Assembly: GCA_945870455.1 (NCBI GenBank)
Contig: CAMBSL010000012.1
Location: forward strand, 1 to 46,062
Reading direction: 5' to 3'
From: Pirellula staleyi DSM 6068
GTDB lineage: Bacteria > Planctomycetota > Planctomycetia > Pirellulales > Pirellulaceae
DNA: 46,062 nt
The notes beneath the pieces are model-generated. The model searched no databases and had not been told where the DNA came from. It saw nothing but the letters and a program-made list of their open reading frames with translations. Within the stretch, counting starts at the first letter, position 1, and each line of letters starts with the position of its first letter. This document shows, one piece after another, positions 8,398 through 16,837 of this stretch. Both the position numbers and the translations under genes were made by a program.

Positions 8398-8697
8398 ATG
8401 AAAACAAAATGGATGGAGCACGAGGATGCGAGCAACAAGGACATTCGAGACGAAATCCTCCGAATGTTGCTGATGATGAAGGGGGGAGAGAGTATCTGCC
8501 CATCGGATGCGGTCCGCGGGTTTAGTCAACGCTGGCGTGAGATGATGCCAGCTGTTCGCGAGGTGGCAGCGGACATGGTCCGAGACGGCTCCATCGAGAT
8601 CATTCAGAAAGGTGAAGTCGTCGACATCGAAGAACGAAATATTGAATCGATTAAAGGCCCTATTCGATTGCGGTTGGTCAAGCGAACTGTCGAATAG
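8398..8697 (+). CDS. DUF3253 family small protein
   Basis: The 99-residue protein has the DUF3253 pattern: DIRDEILRMLLMM, CPSDAVRGFSQRWREMMPAVR, AADMVRDGSIEIIQKGEVVDI and a closing GPIRLRLVKR. The fold is predicted to be a small winged-helix-like unit and the function is unknown. I use the ATG at 8398 because the conserved region starts there and the track start at 8323 would overlap the hydrolase by 23 bases. It is the last gene of the plus-strand run that begins at glgA. Confidence 0.85.
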   Translation: MKTKWMEHEDASNKDIRDEILRMLLMMKGGESICPSDAVRGFSQRWREMMPAVREVAADMVRDGSIEIIQKGEVVDIEERNIESIKGPIRLRLVKRTVE

Positions 8698-8764
8698 TTA
8701 GGTCCAACTGAGTGGCATAAGCCTCTAAGCACATCGGTATGAGTCTTCGAGTGAAACAAACTGA

Positions 8765-8839
8765 TAGCCGAAGGGCGATAGCCCCGGTTCTCGACGAATA
8801 TCGAGCAATTGGAAAACCGGGGCTATCGCCCAACGGCTA
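8765..8839. repeat. long imperfect palindrome in the glgA-run / sucA-run gap
   Basis: TAGCCG-AA-GGGCGATAGCCCCGGTT (8765-8789) pairs with AACCGGGGCTATCGCCC-AA-CGGCTA (8815-8839), giving two perfect stems of 6 and 17 bp around an AA/AA mismatch. The loop holds a second small hairpin (CTCGA/TCGAG, 8790-8805). It lies between convergent transcripts, after the DUF3253 stop, and has no T-run. I recall similar AGCC..GGGC..TAGCCCCGGTT repeats scattered between genes in Pirellulaceae genomes. It may serve as a two-way transcript end or be a dispersed REP-like element. Confidence 0.8.
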
Positions 8840-8925
8840 ATTGGGTTGAAAAACAGTTGCGGATGTGTTTAGCTTGCGAGGAATAATCACCGATGGCAAG
8901 TGCGGAAGCTTACCCCACCTCAATG

Positions 8926-9435
8926 CTACAAATGCATGCCGACGAATCCGCCTCGGGAGTCCAACGCCTTTTCCATCTCCTGCAATCTCTTTTTGGTTTG
9001 CTCCGGATCGCCGACGCCAATGTATCGATTGAATTCCACCAGCACCGCTTGCGTCACACTCTCTTCGAACCACTTCACCACATGCTGCTCAAGCCACGAG
9101 CAGGTTTCTTTTTCCAAATTGACCTTCAATGACGCTTGTCTGGCTCGGCTATCGGTTTCATCGGTAAAAACCACTCCTTCGAACCTAAACGCGATCATGC
9201 CATTGTTTGGATCGTTGGTGACGAAGAAACGACAGATTGCATTGTGTAGGAAATACGTGTTGTAGTTTCCGTGTTCGGCAATTGCAGCTTTGATCCTATC
9301 GTACTTTGCAGCCAGCGCAGGTGATGCATCCAGTGGCGGATCGAGCCTCGCCATGCTTCTAAGCGGCATGCAATCAAACGATATGTCCACGGGACGCAAT
9401 TTGTTTGCGTTTGTATCTGCTTTCGTATTGCTCAT
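8926..9435 (-). CDS. hypothetical protein
   Basis: The 169-residue product has no signal peptide or membrane segment. It reads as a soluble alpha/beta protein with a strand-rich centre (GMIAFRFEGVVFTDETD), an acidic helix (SWLEQHVVKWFEESV) and an amphipathic helix near the C-terminus (PEQTKKRLQEMEKAL). I do not recognise a family. It starts 11 bases after the sucA stop on the same strand, so it is probably translated from the sucA transcript. A link to 2-oxoglutarate metabolism is possible from context only. Confidence 0.72.
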   Translation of the reverse strand: MSNTKADTNANKLRPVDISFDCMPLRSMARLDPPLDASPALAAKYDRIKAAIAEHGNYNTYFLHNAICRFFVTNDPNNGMIAFRFEGVVFTDETDSRARQASLKVNLEKETCSWLEQHVVKWFEESVTQAVLVEFNRYIGVGDPEQTKKRLQEMEKALDSRGGFVGMHL

Positions 9436-9446
9436 ATTTTATTTTG

Positions 9447-12206
9447 CTAACTTGCAAACACAGTGTTGAGCAGTTCACGCTCCTCCAACTGATGCGCTCT
9501 CAACGAACCGGTAGAGGGACTGGCCGATTCGACTCGCGAAATTCGCTCCAATTTAAACCGACAGGCAAGCTCATCTCCCCAACGCAGTTTGACGAATTGC
9601 CAAGCGCCCATGTTGGTCGGTTCGTCCTGGTACCAATACAAGGGCGTGCCAGCCGCATATCCACTGACAGCTTCGAGTACTTTGCTTGGTTCTAACGGAT
9701 AAAACTGTTCGATGCGAATGAGCGCAACGTCTTCTCGGCCTAATTTCGTTCGTTCGGCAAGCAAATCATAGTAAGCCTTGCCTGTGCACATCACGATTCG
9801 AGAGGTGGGAGTACCGATCGGCCGATCGTCGGGCAAAATCTTTTGGAAATGACCTTGTTCAATTTCGTCTAGAGTCGAAACACAGATTTTGTTTCTCAAA
9901 AGACTCTTGGGAGTCAAAACGATCAGCGGCTTGCTCCACTTGGACTTTGCTTGTCGTCGCAATAGGTGAAAATACTGGGCCGGTGTGGATGGCTGAGTTA
10001 CTTGCACGTTGTGTTCTGCCGTGAGCAACAGGAAACGTTCCAGGCGAGCGCTGCAATGCTCAGGCCCTTGGCCTTCAAATCCGTGAGGCAACAGCATTAC
10101 CAATCGACTCAATCTGCGCCACTTGTCTTCAGCGCTAGTGATGAACTGATCCACCACGCATTGGGCTACGTTCCAAAAATCGCCGAATTGCGCTTCCCAC
10201 AGAATGAGCCCCTCTGGGCAATCGAGACTATATCCATATTCGAAACCCAAAACAGCAGCTTCGGAAAGAGGACTGTTAATAACTTCGATCCGGGCTTGAT
10301 TCGTAGCGAGATTCGCAAGCGGCAAATACTTCTTGTTATTTTCGACGTCTCGAACGACGGCATGTCTATGCGAAAAAGTTCCACGCTCACAATCTTGACC
10401 CGACAATCGCACCGAATGTCCCTCGACCAACACCGAAGCAAAGGCGAGCGATTCCGCTGCCGCCCAATCCAACGGTTGTTTGCCAGTTGACATATCGCGT
10501 CGGTCATCGAATTGCTTCACTAACTTCTTATGCAGGTTGAATCCTTGTGGGACCGTACAAGCCTTCGCAATCAAGTCGCTCGCAATCTTTTTTGGAATCG
10601 CAGTCGCGACTTGACCCTCAAGTGGTTCGGTGCCGCCGAAGTATCCTGACCAATAACCTGTTAAACTCTGAAGATCGTGAACAAACGGTTCGGTTTTTGC
10701 CAACTCGAATTCTCTCGACAAGCGGCTGTGGCGAACGTCAGCAATGGCGTCCGCTTCTTGGCGGGTCAGTTCGTTCATGCTGAGCAAATGCTCAAGGTAA
10801 CTCTCGCGAACATTCTTTCGCTTATCAATCGCAGCATACATCAGCGGTTGCGTATAGCGTGGCTCGTCACCCTCGTTGTGTCCCAACCGGCGATAAGCGT
10901 ACATATCGATGACGACATCTTTTTCAAACTCCTTGCGGAAGTCCATCGCCAAGTTCACAACCTGAGCAACGGCCTCTGGGTCCTCGCCGTTGACATGGAA
11001 GATTGGAATTTGAAGCATTTTGGCAATGTCGGTTGCGTACGTACAGCTGCGGGCTTCGTCTGGCTCAGTCGTAAAACCAATTTGGTTGTTGAGAACAATA
11101 TGCAACGTGCCACCCGTTCGATAACCGGGCAACTCGCTCAAATTCAGTGTTTCTTGCACAACCCCTTCACCGATAAAGGCTGCATCACCATGAATCAGGA
11201 TGGTCATGTTGTCGGTTCGGTGGATGTCGCCATCGCGATCTTGCTTGGCTCGGCATCGTCCGAGCGCAACCGGATTCACAAACTCAAGGTGACTTGGGTT
11301 GAAACAAAGCGAGATATGAACTTTTTGGCCCGTACTTGTCGTCCAGTCACCGCTGTAACCCATGTGATACTTGACGTCGCCACCACCTCGAAACAACTCT
11401 GGTTTTGGATCATCGAACGACCAGAAAATGCTTTGAGCGCGTTTGCCCATAATGTTGGCAAGAACATTGAGTCGCCCTCGATGTGCCATCGCTAAAACCA
11501 CACCGCTCGTTCCATGCTGCCCAGCCTTTTCCAATGCCCGATCTAGTAACGGAATCAGACTCTCGGCACCTTCGAGCGAAAAGGTCTTGGCCGTTGCGTA
11601 CTTCTTTCGGACGAACTCTTCAAAAATCGTTGCATCCGCCAGTTTCGTATAGATTCGGGTTTGCACCTCGTGAGACAACGACAAGCGATTTTCCGTCGAC
11701 TCCATACGCCGTTGCAACCAATCGCGGATATTGCGATTATCGATGTGCATGAACTGTGCACCGATGCTTCGGCAATACGTGTTTCTTAGTTTTTCAATGA
11801 TGTCGGCAAGAGTTCGACCGTTTGCATACTCCGAAGAAGGGGAGGCAAACGGACGGCGCAAGTCCTCTTCGGTTAGGCCGTGCGACTGTGGGTCCAACTC
11901 GGGCGGGCCTTTGCGTGCCAAGCCAAGTGGATCGATCTTGGCCATCAGATGCCCTCGCACTCGATACTCGCGAACGAGTTGGTCGACTCGCTCTTGCATG
12001 CGTGCAAGCCAGAGGGCGTCAGGCGATCCCAAAGCAACCGAAGCGTTGTTAGAACGCGCGCCTGGTTGATCCGCAAAAGATCCTTCCGATTGAGCCGTTA
12101 GGGAGAACTCCTCGAAGTATCGCTTCCAAACGTCGGACACACTGTTGGGATCTTGGATGTAACGTACATATAAGTCGTCGATGTAATCGAGACTGTAAGT
12201 ATTCAT
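9447..12206 (-). CDS. sucA: 2-oxoglutarate dehydrogenase E1 component
   Basis: SucA is the thiamine-diphosphate E1 subunit that decarboxylates 2-oxoglutarate in the TCA cycle and passes the succinyl group to lipoyl-E2. The 919 residues match the usual length (~930). The N-terminal E2-contact region (YIDDLYVRYIQDP) is followed by RGHLMAKIDPLG, the ThDP-site segment LAMAHRGRLNVLANI (~240), GDAAFIGEGVVQETLNLS (~340) with NNQIGFTT, and the transketolase-like C-terminal half ending in WYQDEPTNMGAW. It appears intact. No sucB or lpd is nearby, so E2 and E3 must be encoded elsewhere. A leader of up to ~250 bases with a strong -10 box precedes it. Confidence 0.96.
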   Translation of the reverse strand: MNTYSLDYIDDLYVRYIQDPNSVSDVWKRYFEEFSLTAQSEGSFADQPGARSNNASVALGSPDALWLARMQERVDQLVREYRVRGHLMAKIDPLGLARKGPPELDPQSHGLTEEDLRRPFASPSSEYANGRTLADIIEKLRNTYCRSIGAQFMHIDNRNIRDWLQRRMESTENRLSLSHEVQTRIYTKLADATIFEEFVRKKYATAKTFSLEGAESLIPLLDRALEKAGQHGTSGVVLAMAHRGRLNVLANIMGKRAQSIFWSFDDPKPELFRGGGDVKYHMGYSGDWTTSTGQKVHISLCFNPSHLEFVNPVALGRCRAKQDRDGDIHRTDNMTILIHGDAAFIGEGVVQETLNLSELPGYRTGGTLHIVLNNQIGFTTEPDEARSCTYATDIAKMLQIPIFHVNGEDPEAVAQVVNLAMDFRKEFEKDVVIDMYAYRRLGHNEGDEPRYTQPLMYAAIDKRKNVRESYLEHLLSMNELTRQEADAIADVRHSRLSREFELAKTEPFVHDLQSLTGYWSGYFGGTEPLEGQVATAIPKKIASDLIAKACTVPQGFNLHKKLVKQFDDRRDMSTGKQPLDWAAAESLAFASVLVEGHSVRLSGQDCERGTFSHRHAVVRDVENNKKYLPLANLATNQARIEVINSPLSEAAVLGFEYGYSLDCPEGLILWEAQFGDFWNVAQCVVDQFITSAEDKWRRLSRLVMLLPHGFEGQGPEHCSARLERFLLLTAEHNVQVTQPSTPAQYFHLLRRQAKSKWSKPLIVLTPKSLLRNKICVSTLDEIEQGHFQKILPDDRPIGTPTSRIVMCTGKAYYDLLAERTKLGREDVALIRIEQFYPLEPSKVLEAVSGYAAGTPLYWYQDEPTNMGAWQFVKLRWGDELACRFKLERISRVESASPSTGSLRAHQLEERELLNTVFAS

Positions 12207-12312
12207 TTCGTTGTCGCTTGCTCAAAAGTTGTAAACCCAACCGACGGATGAAACGATTGTTGTTTCATTCGGTGGATGACGGAACAGCACGCATTGGGGC
12301 TCATGATCGGGA

Positions 12313-12371
12313 GTGGTTGTGTAAGCAATCCGCTAACGGAAATCAATGCCAAGGTTGCTAATTCCAACCAC
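12313..12371 (-). other. structured leader candidate upstream of sucA
   Basis: Outer arms GTGGTTG (12313-12319) and CAACCAC (12365-12371) and inner arms AGCAA (12324-12328) and TTGCT (12355-12359) can form a nested stem in the sucA 5' leader. A smaller hairpin ATGAAAC/GTTTCAT lies nearer the gene (12248-12268). No known riboswitch consensus is recognised. The remainder of the 360-base gap (12207-12565) shows only the promoter candidate. Confidence 0.35.
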
Positions 12372-12456
12372 AATCGAGAGATGAGGAGCCAAATCCTGCC
12401 GCTTTTTAATGGGGCGAGGGTTCCCATTGTTACCGCCTCAGGTCTTGGGCGCACGC

Positions 12457-12484
12457 ATTATACATTGGCAACCAAAAGTGGAAA
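12457..12484 (-). promoter_or_regulatory. sigma-70-like promoter candidate for sucA
   Basis: On the minus strand TATAAT (12457-12462) is preceded by TTTCCA (12479-12484) with a 16-base spacer; the -10 is perfect and the -35 matches 4 of 6. Transcription would start near 12450, leaving a ~245-base leader before the sucA ATG. It lies downstream of the DUF4254 stop, so it would separate sucA from the operon behind it. Confidence 0.4.
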
Positions 12485-12565
12485 CAGTGGAACATATACT
12501 CGTCGAAGTAATTTCGGGAGAAAACAGGAATTAGCCAAGGATGAACGGTTGCCCGCCAGCGGACG

Positions 12566-13183
12566 CTATGAGGCTAGTTGTTTGGTATACAAGTACGGGT
12601 TCAGCGTCGGGTCGTTGTACATCTTCATTTGTCGATACGTTCGGTGCCGTTTCGCACCCCGATAGATGTCGTCCAGCAACTCCTTGAGCGACTGGGACAA
12701 GTCATGCCGTTGAAGGCGACAGATCGCTAAGCGAGTGTTTACTTTTTCCATATGCGATTCGTCGACATCGACGCGGGATAACTGCTCCTCCAGATGATAA
12801 ATGCGAAGCGACATGATCGACAATCGATCCATCGAACTGCCAGGTGTTTCCGTATTGAGTTTTGCACCTTCCACGCTCTGGATTGAGTGCCGCGACAAGT
12901 CCTCGGTTATCCAATCGTCGATGCGTTCGATCCAATCGTTTCTAGACTGGTTGAATCGATCGATATTGCGTTTCACGGTTGCGATTTGCGAATCGGTGAC
13001 TTCGCGGCTTCTCGCAATGTCCTCCTCGTGCCAAAGCAAGTAGTTGAACTGATGCTGTTGACAGACCGTAGCTGCTAAACTTGACATCGAACCGTCGACG
13101 TCAAATGGATTATCGATAGGCTCAACGTGCCATCGCTTAACGCACTCAATTTGCATCGATCCAATCTCGTCAACTTCAATCAT
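12566..13183 (-). CDS. DUF4254 family protein
   Basis: The 205-residue protein has the DUF4254 signature: NYLLWHEEDIARSREVTD followed by IATVKRNIDRFNQSRNDWIE, then a helical C-terminal half (IYHLEEQLSRV, RLAICRLQRHDLSQSLKELL). The family is all-helical and uncharacterised; in planctomycetes and Bacteroidetes I recall it near cell-envelope or glycosyltransferase genes. No signal peptide is present. It begins 15 bases after the stop of the SMC-like gene on the same strand, so the two are very likely co-transcribed and possibly work together. Confidence 0.82.
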   Translation of the reverse strand: MIEVDEIGSMQIECVKRWHVEPIDNPFDVDGSMSSLAATVCQQHQFNYLLWHEEDIARSREVTDSQIATVKRNIDRFNQSRNDWIERIDDWITEDLSRHSIQSVEGAKLNTETPGSSMDRLSIMSLRIYHLEEQLSRVDVDESHMEKVNTRLAICRLQRHDLSQSLKELLDDIYRGAKRHRTYRQMKMYNDPTLNPYLYTKQLAS

Positions 13184-13198
13184 GATCGCCTCGCTTGT

Positions 13199-16100
13199 TT
13201 ACGCAGCCCGAATCGCACGGCAGTTTTGAGACCATTGTATCCAATCGGAGACTTCAGTCAGATCAGGAGCGGCAGAACCTCGCAAGATTCGGACCCCGGC
13301 CTTGCTGTTCGCAAAGCGAACCACTCTTTCAAACAAGACCGAAGCGTCCGCTGCCGCAACTTGTTCCGCTGTCTCGAAGCCAGAACCGACCAATAACTGC
13401 GAGTCATGTCCTCTAAGGTTGGGAATGCGACAAACGAGCAAGGCTTGCTGTTGCCATTGCTCTACATTCTCGGCGTTCACATTGCGATCCGCCAACTTTG
13501 CCGCAATATCCTTGGCATCCGATGCGATGAGGTCTCCGACAGAGTTAACATTTAAGGGCAACAATCGTTCGGCCATCCGCGGTCCGATGCTCGGAGCATC
13601 GATAACGGGACTATCGATATCAAGAAAGAATTTCCATTGAGAGTTTGGCGCACTTTTTGATGGCGAGGCGGATCGGGTTGTCGCAGAGCGTACTTGGGTC
13701 GGTGTCGAACGGGGCTGTGTCGAACGGGGCTGTGACGATCGGTCTGTCGTCTTGCGGGCTGTGGAATTGTCCGGTTCGTGATCGAGCTCGGCTGTCCTCG
13801 CGATACGCGGTCGAATTTGGCCATCGTGTGATTGGCGAGGTTCGTTTCGAACTGCTTGTTCTCGATCTCGACGCGCTGGGGAATTTGCTTGGTTGTCGCT
13901 CGTTCGAGAACTGCGTTCCAGCGATCGCTTCACGTTCGCGAGCCAGCCTTGGATTCGAGAGACTTCGTAGGGACTAGCCAATTGAACGAGATCTTGCCCA
14001 GCGGTGCTAATCATGAAAGACTCGACCCTGTGAACGAGAGCCGAGGCTGGCATTTCTCGTAACGCGATGGATCGACTGATTCCACATCCAACCAACACTT
14101 GAGCATCGAAAGCCCGCAACTGTGGAGTGCCGCACATGAGGTCCGCAACTTGCTGGACATGTTCAAGCACATTCGTATCGACTCGGATTGCATTTCCAAG
14201 CTTCGATGCAGGTGCTTGCAATAGATCACCCACGCGATAAATACCGATGGAATGAAAGCGGCGCGACAATTCGGTATCAACACCCGGTGCCTCGTGAACA
14301 GGGCTGTCAACGGACAGGTAGTAACGCTTGTTTTCGGATGCAACTGGAGGTTCGATGAATTGAGGTTGATGTTGCCGTGGAGTTTGTTCAGCGTGCGACC
14401 AAGAATAGGATGCTTGTTCGTTGGCCAAGCCACTTAATTGGCGGTTAAGTTCACCGAAACCAACGCTCGGACTGTCGATTCCAATAACTCGGAATGGTCG
14501 TATTTCTTGAGTCGGCTCATGAAATGCAGATTGTTCTAAAGATGGATGCAAGCCGGCGTCGACTTGGCCGTCCAAAATGAAATTGGGCCGAGCATAACGC
14601 ATGATTTCTTGCATGCGAGACACGGTCCCACCGTGTGCACCGATTCGCCGAGCAGTGTATTCATCGCTGGTGGATACAAGCAGTTGCCGACCGTCGCGAG
14701 CAAAGGTTGCCAACACGTGAAGGATTTGTTCCAGCGATTCGCCTCGGAAATTCTTGATAGAGTCGTCCAGCAGCAGCGGAATACGACCGATGCGATTCAC
14801 GGACGCCTCGGCAATCGCAAGTCGAATTGCCAAATCCACGAGCTTGCGTTGACGGGTACTCGCCGCAGGCACGGATCGATCCAAGTACTCTGTCTGGTTG
14901 ACCTCGGTCGCCACATCGGATGCGTCTCGAAATTGATCTTTCGGATTGAGGTAGGAAGCTTCTAACGCCCAAGGTGGTAGTTGTCGAGCTGCCCCGGAGG
15001 TCAATTCGCGTAGGAATTTCTCAGCGGCTGGAATGAGCGACCCGTCCATCGTGCGACGGTATGGCGAACGAGTCCGCAGGTGGGATTGCACTTCTGCAAG
15101 CCGACGGTTGGACTGGGCTCGTCGATCCCACCGTTTTAGCATTTCCTCGGCGTTTGCATGCTGCTGCCTGAGCTGCGAATCGTCCCATCGCTTCACAGGT
15201 TCAGAAATTGCAACCGCAGACGGTGGAGCATTTCGCAACTGAATTTCAACGCTCGCTTGTTCCGCAAGCAGGTGCTCGATCTTCAACTGAAGCCGTTGCC
15301 TATCACCAGAGAAATCAACGCGGCTTGAGGCGTTTCGAGGCGAACCGTAGTTCGACGGATGAAACGACATATTGCTGAAATTCATGCGATGATCTTCGCG
15401 ACGATAGCCATCGAGCTTGGTGTTGGCTTCATGGATACCAAGTTCTTGGAGATCCGAACGAAGCTTTGATATTTCGATTTGGATGGATACCAATCGCTCG
15501 CGAAGCGCTACGACCGCCAGCGAGTCCGATTGAACTTGCACTGGAATAACATTTTGCGTGTTGACTTGCTGCATATGAGTCAGTTCGGCGGCAAGGCGAT
15601 CGCGTTCGATGGACCACCAAGCCCGATCGTGATCCACGTTTTCAACATGCCGCAATCGATCGAGCAAATCTCGCTCTTCGGCTTTGAGTCGTTGGTAGCC
15701 CTCGTCCACTTCGGAACGGGAGCTGGCATGCACCCCTAGCCGGTTAGCAGCCCACCACAGCTTTTCGGGCGGAACACTTCCAAGCGGACTGCAAAAAATC
15801 ATCCCAAGAATGTCGCTACGAAGGTCGTCCCAGCGACCGTCTTGCTCGTCACCTTCGCCAAAAGTGTTGCCGAGACCTCGAACGTAGGTGCGATCCTCCG
15901 CGTGGATGGGGCGTTCGGAGGGGTGCAAGGGCGAATGAACGAATCTCGTTGGCATTTGAAATGCGCCGCCCGCGTAGGACATCATACGGATGTGTCCCGA
16001 TGCGTCGACCCATTGAAGCGAGCCGTCCGTCATCTCGTTAAACTCGTCGTGGTTCGCGTCAGTCGATGCGAAACTGCGGAACAGCAAACCTCGAACGAAT

Positions 16101-16225
16101 CGAGCCAAAGTGTCGCTGCCGCAAGGGACAACCGCGTAGATGGCGTTTAAACCGCTACCAAGCGGTCCAACCTGGAGATGTTCGGCCGAATTCTTTCGGT
16201 CGATGTCCAATCGAATAATATGCAT
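13199..16225 (-). CDS. SMC/RecN-like coiled-coil protein with a degenerate P-loop and two DUF4332 (HhH-like) modules
   Basis: The N-terminus has the layout of YhaN/Rad50-like ATPases (GLNAIY..., LARFVRGLLF), but the segment that should read GPNxxGKST is AVVPCGSDT (31-39), so the Walker A lysine is missing. A helical, coiled-coil-rich middle (~170-380) follows. The ATPase C-terminal lobe is partly kept: STRQRKLVDLAIRLAIAEA (456-474) and a Walker B-like RIPLLLDD (481-488) are visible, but the ABC signature glycine is absent. Two DUF4332-like modules follow (~635-768 and ~864-1003), each starting LSVDSP or LDIDSP and containing RVGDLL/SVGDLI and LRAFDAQVLVG/LRGHDSQLLVG. A Ser/Arg/Thr/Pro linker (770-860) joins them. 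It may be a catalytically dead structural or DNA-binding scaffold, co-transcribed with DUF4254. Confidence 0.78.
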   Translation of the reverse strand: MHIIRLDIDRKNSAEHLQVGPLGSGLNAIYAVVPCGSDTLARFVRGLLFRSFASTDANHDEFNEMTDGSLQWVDASGHIRMMSYAGGAFQMPTRFVHSPLHPSERPIHAEDRTYVRGLGNTFGEGDEQDGRWDDLRSDILGMIFCSPLGSVPPEKLWWAANRLGVHASSRSEVDEGYQRLKAEERDLLDRLRHVENVDHDRAWWSIERDRLAAELTHMQQVNTQNVIPVQVQSDSLAVVALRERLVSIQIEISKLRSDLQELGIHEANTKLDGYRREDHRMNFSNMSFHPSNYGSPRNASSRVDFSGDRQRLQLKIEHLLAEQASVEIQLRNAPPSAVAISEPVKRWDDSQLRQQHANAEEMLKRWDRRAQSNRRLAEVQSHLRTRSPYRRTMDGSLIPAAEKFLRELTSGAARQLPPWALEASYLNPKDQFRDASDVATEVNQTEYLDRSVPAASTRQRKLVDLAIRLAIAEASVNRIGRIPLLLDDSIKNFRGESLEQILHVLATFARDGRQLLVSTSDEYTARRIGAHGGTVSRMQEIMRYARPNFILDGQVDAGLHPSLEQSAFHEPTQEIRPFRVIGIDSPSVGFGELNRQLSGLANEQASYSWSHAEQTPRQHQPQFIEPPVASENKRYYLSVDSPVHEAPGVDTELSRRFHSIGIYRVGDLLQAPASKLGNAIRVDTNVLEHVQQVADLMCGTPQLRAFDAQVLVGCGISRSIALREMPASALVHRVESFMISTAGQDLVQLASPYEVSRIQGWLANVKRSLERSSRTSDNQANSPARRDREQAVRNEPRQSHDGQIRPRIARTAELDHEPDNSTARKTTDRSSQPRSTQPRSTPTQVRSATTRSASPSKSAPNSQWKFFLDIDSPVIDAPSIGPRMAERLLPLNVNSVGDLIASDAKDIAAKLADRNVNAENVEQWQQQALLVCRIPNLRGHDSQLLVGSGFETAEQVAAADASVLFERVVRFANSKAGVRILRGSAAPDLTEVSDWIQWSQNCRAIRAA
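13703..13732. repeat. 15-bp tandem duplication inside the SMC-like gene
   Basis: TGTCGAACGGGGCTG occurs twice in direct succession and encodes the repeated Q-P-R-S-T units in the linker between the two DUF4332 modules. Being in frame, it changes linker length by five residues per copy. Confidence 0.85.
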
Positions 16226-16357
16226 TCTTAGGGTTCCTCCCTCACCAAAATCCTTTTGCTAAGCGATCTATCCATAAGATTCGCCCTGGGTCACTGAGCA
16301 GCCTAGCACAGCGGCGCAGACTAGGTAAATAGCATTTCGGCTATCGTGTTTTCAGCC

Positions 16358-16837
16358 TCAAAGGCAATCATCCAAAATTTTGGGGCATGCAGCTTCGAGC
16401 ATGTCCAGCACGTAAGCAAATCCAGCATCGCTGCCGTAATACGGGTCCGGCACATCGCGCGGCCAGGTCTCGTCCAAGTAATCACTGAGCAAGCGAACGT
16501 TTTGCGAATCCTGTTTGCACAGTCGTCGAATGTTATTTAGGTTCTCCCGATCCATTGCCAGAACAAGTTCCCGGCTAGCAACATGCTCTGCAGTGATAGC
16601 TTTCGCCAAACTCGTAAGTTTGAACCCTCGTTTGGCACCGGCCGCTATCATTCGAGAATCTGGCAATTTGCCGAGGTGATAGCTGGCTGTTCCAGCCGAA
16701 TCGATCTCGAACCGGTCTGCTACTTTTCTAACTTCAACTAACGCTTGCATAACCGCTTGTGCCGCCGGAGATCGGCAAATATTGCCCAAGCAGACAAACA
16801 TTAAGCGAAACGGTTTCGGTGAATTAGGCACGAGCAT
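16358..16837 (-). CDS. low-molecular-weight protein-tyrosine phosphatase
   Basis: The P-loop FVCLGNICRSP gives the C-X5-R-S catalytic motif (Cys16, Arg22 from the chosen start) and the general acid lies in DPYYGS (~130), so the enzyme should be active on phosphotyrosine or arsenate-type substrates. FEIDSAGTASYHLGKLPDSR is the usual second segment. From 16837 the product is 159 residues, the family norm; the track start at 16903 adds 22 unconserved residues. The chosen ATG shares its CATG with the start of the divergent plus-strand gene, so a start at 16801 (MFVCLGN) cannot be excluded. Bacterial members often act on envelope polysaccharide kinases, but none is adjacent here. Confidence 0.9.
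   Translation of the reverse strand: MLVPNSPKPFRLMFVCLGNICRSPAAQAVMQALVEVRKVADRFEIDSAGTASYHLGKLPDSRMIAAGAKRGFKLTSLAKAITAEHVASRELVLAMDRENLNNIRRLCKQDSQNVRLLSDYLDETWPRDVPDPYYGSDAGFAYVLDMLEAACPKILDDCL

Noticed and set aside
8765-8839. Rho-independent terminator
   Set aside because: The stem is strong but no T-run follows on either strand, so it is listed as a repeat instead.
12276-12665. 129-residue plus-strand ORF in the gap before sucA
   Set aside because: It runs antisense into the DUF4254 gene, has no recognisable motif and no ribosome binding site.
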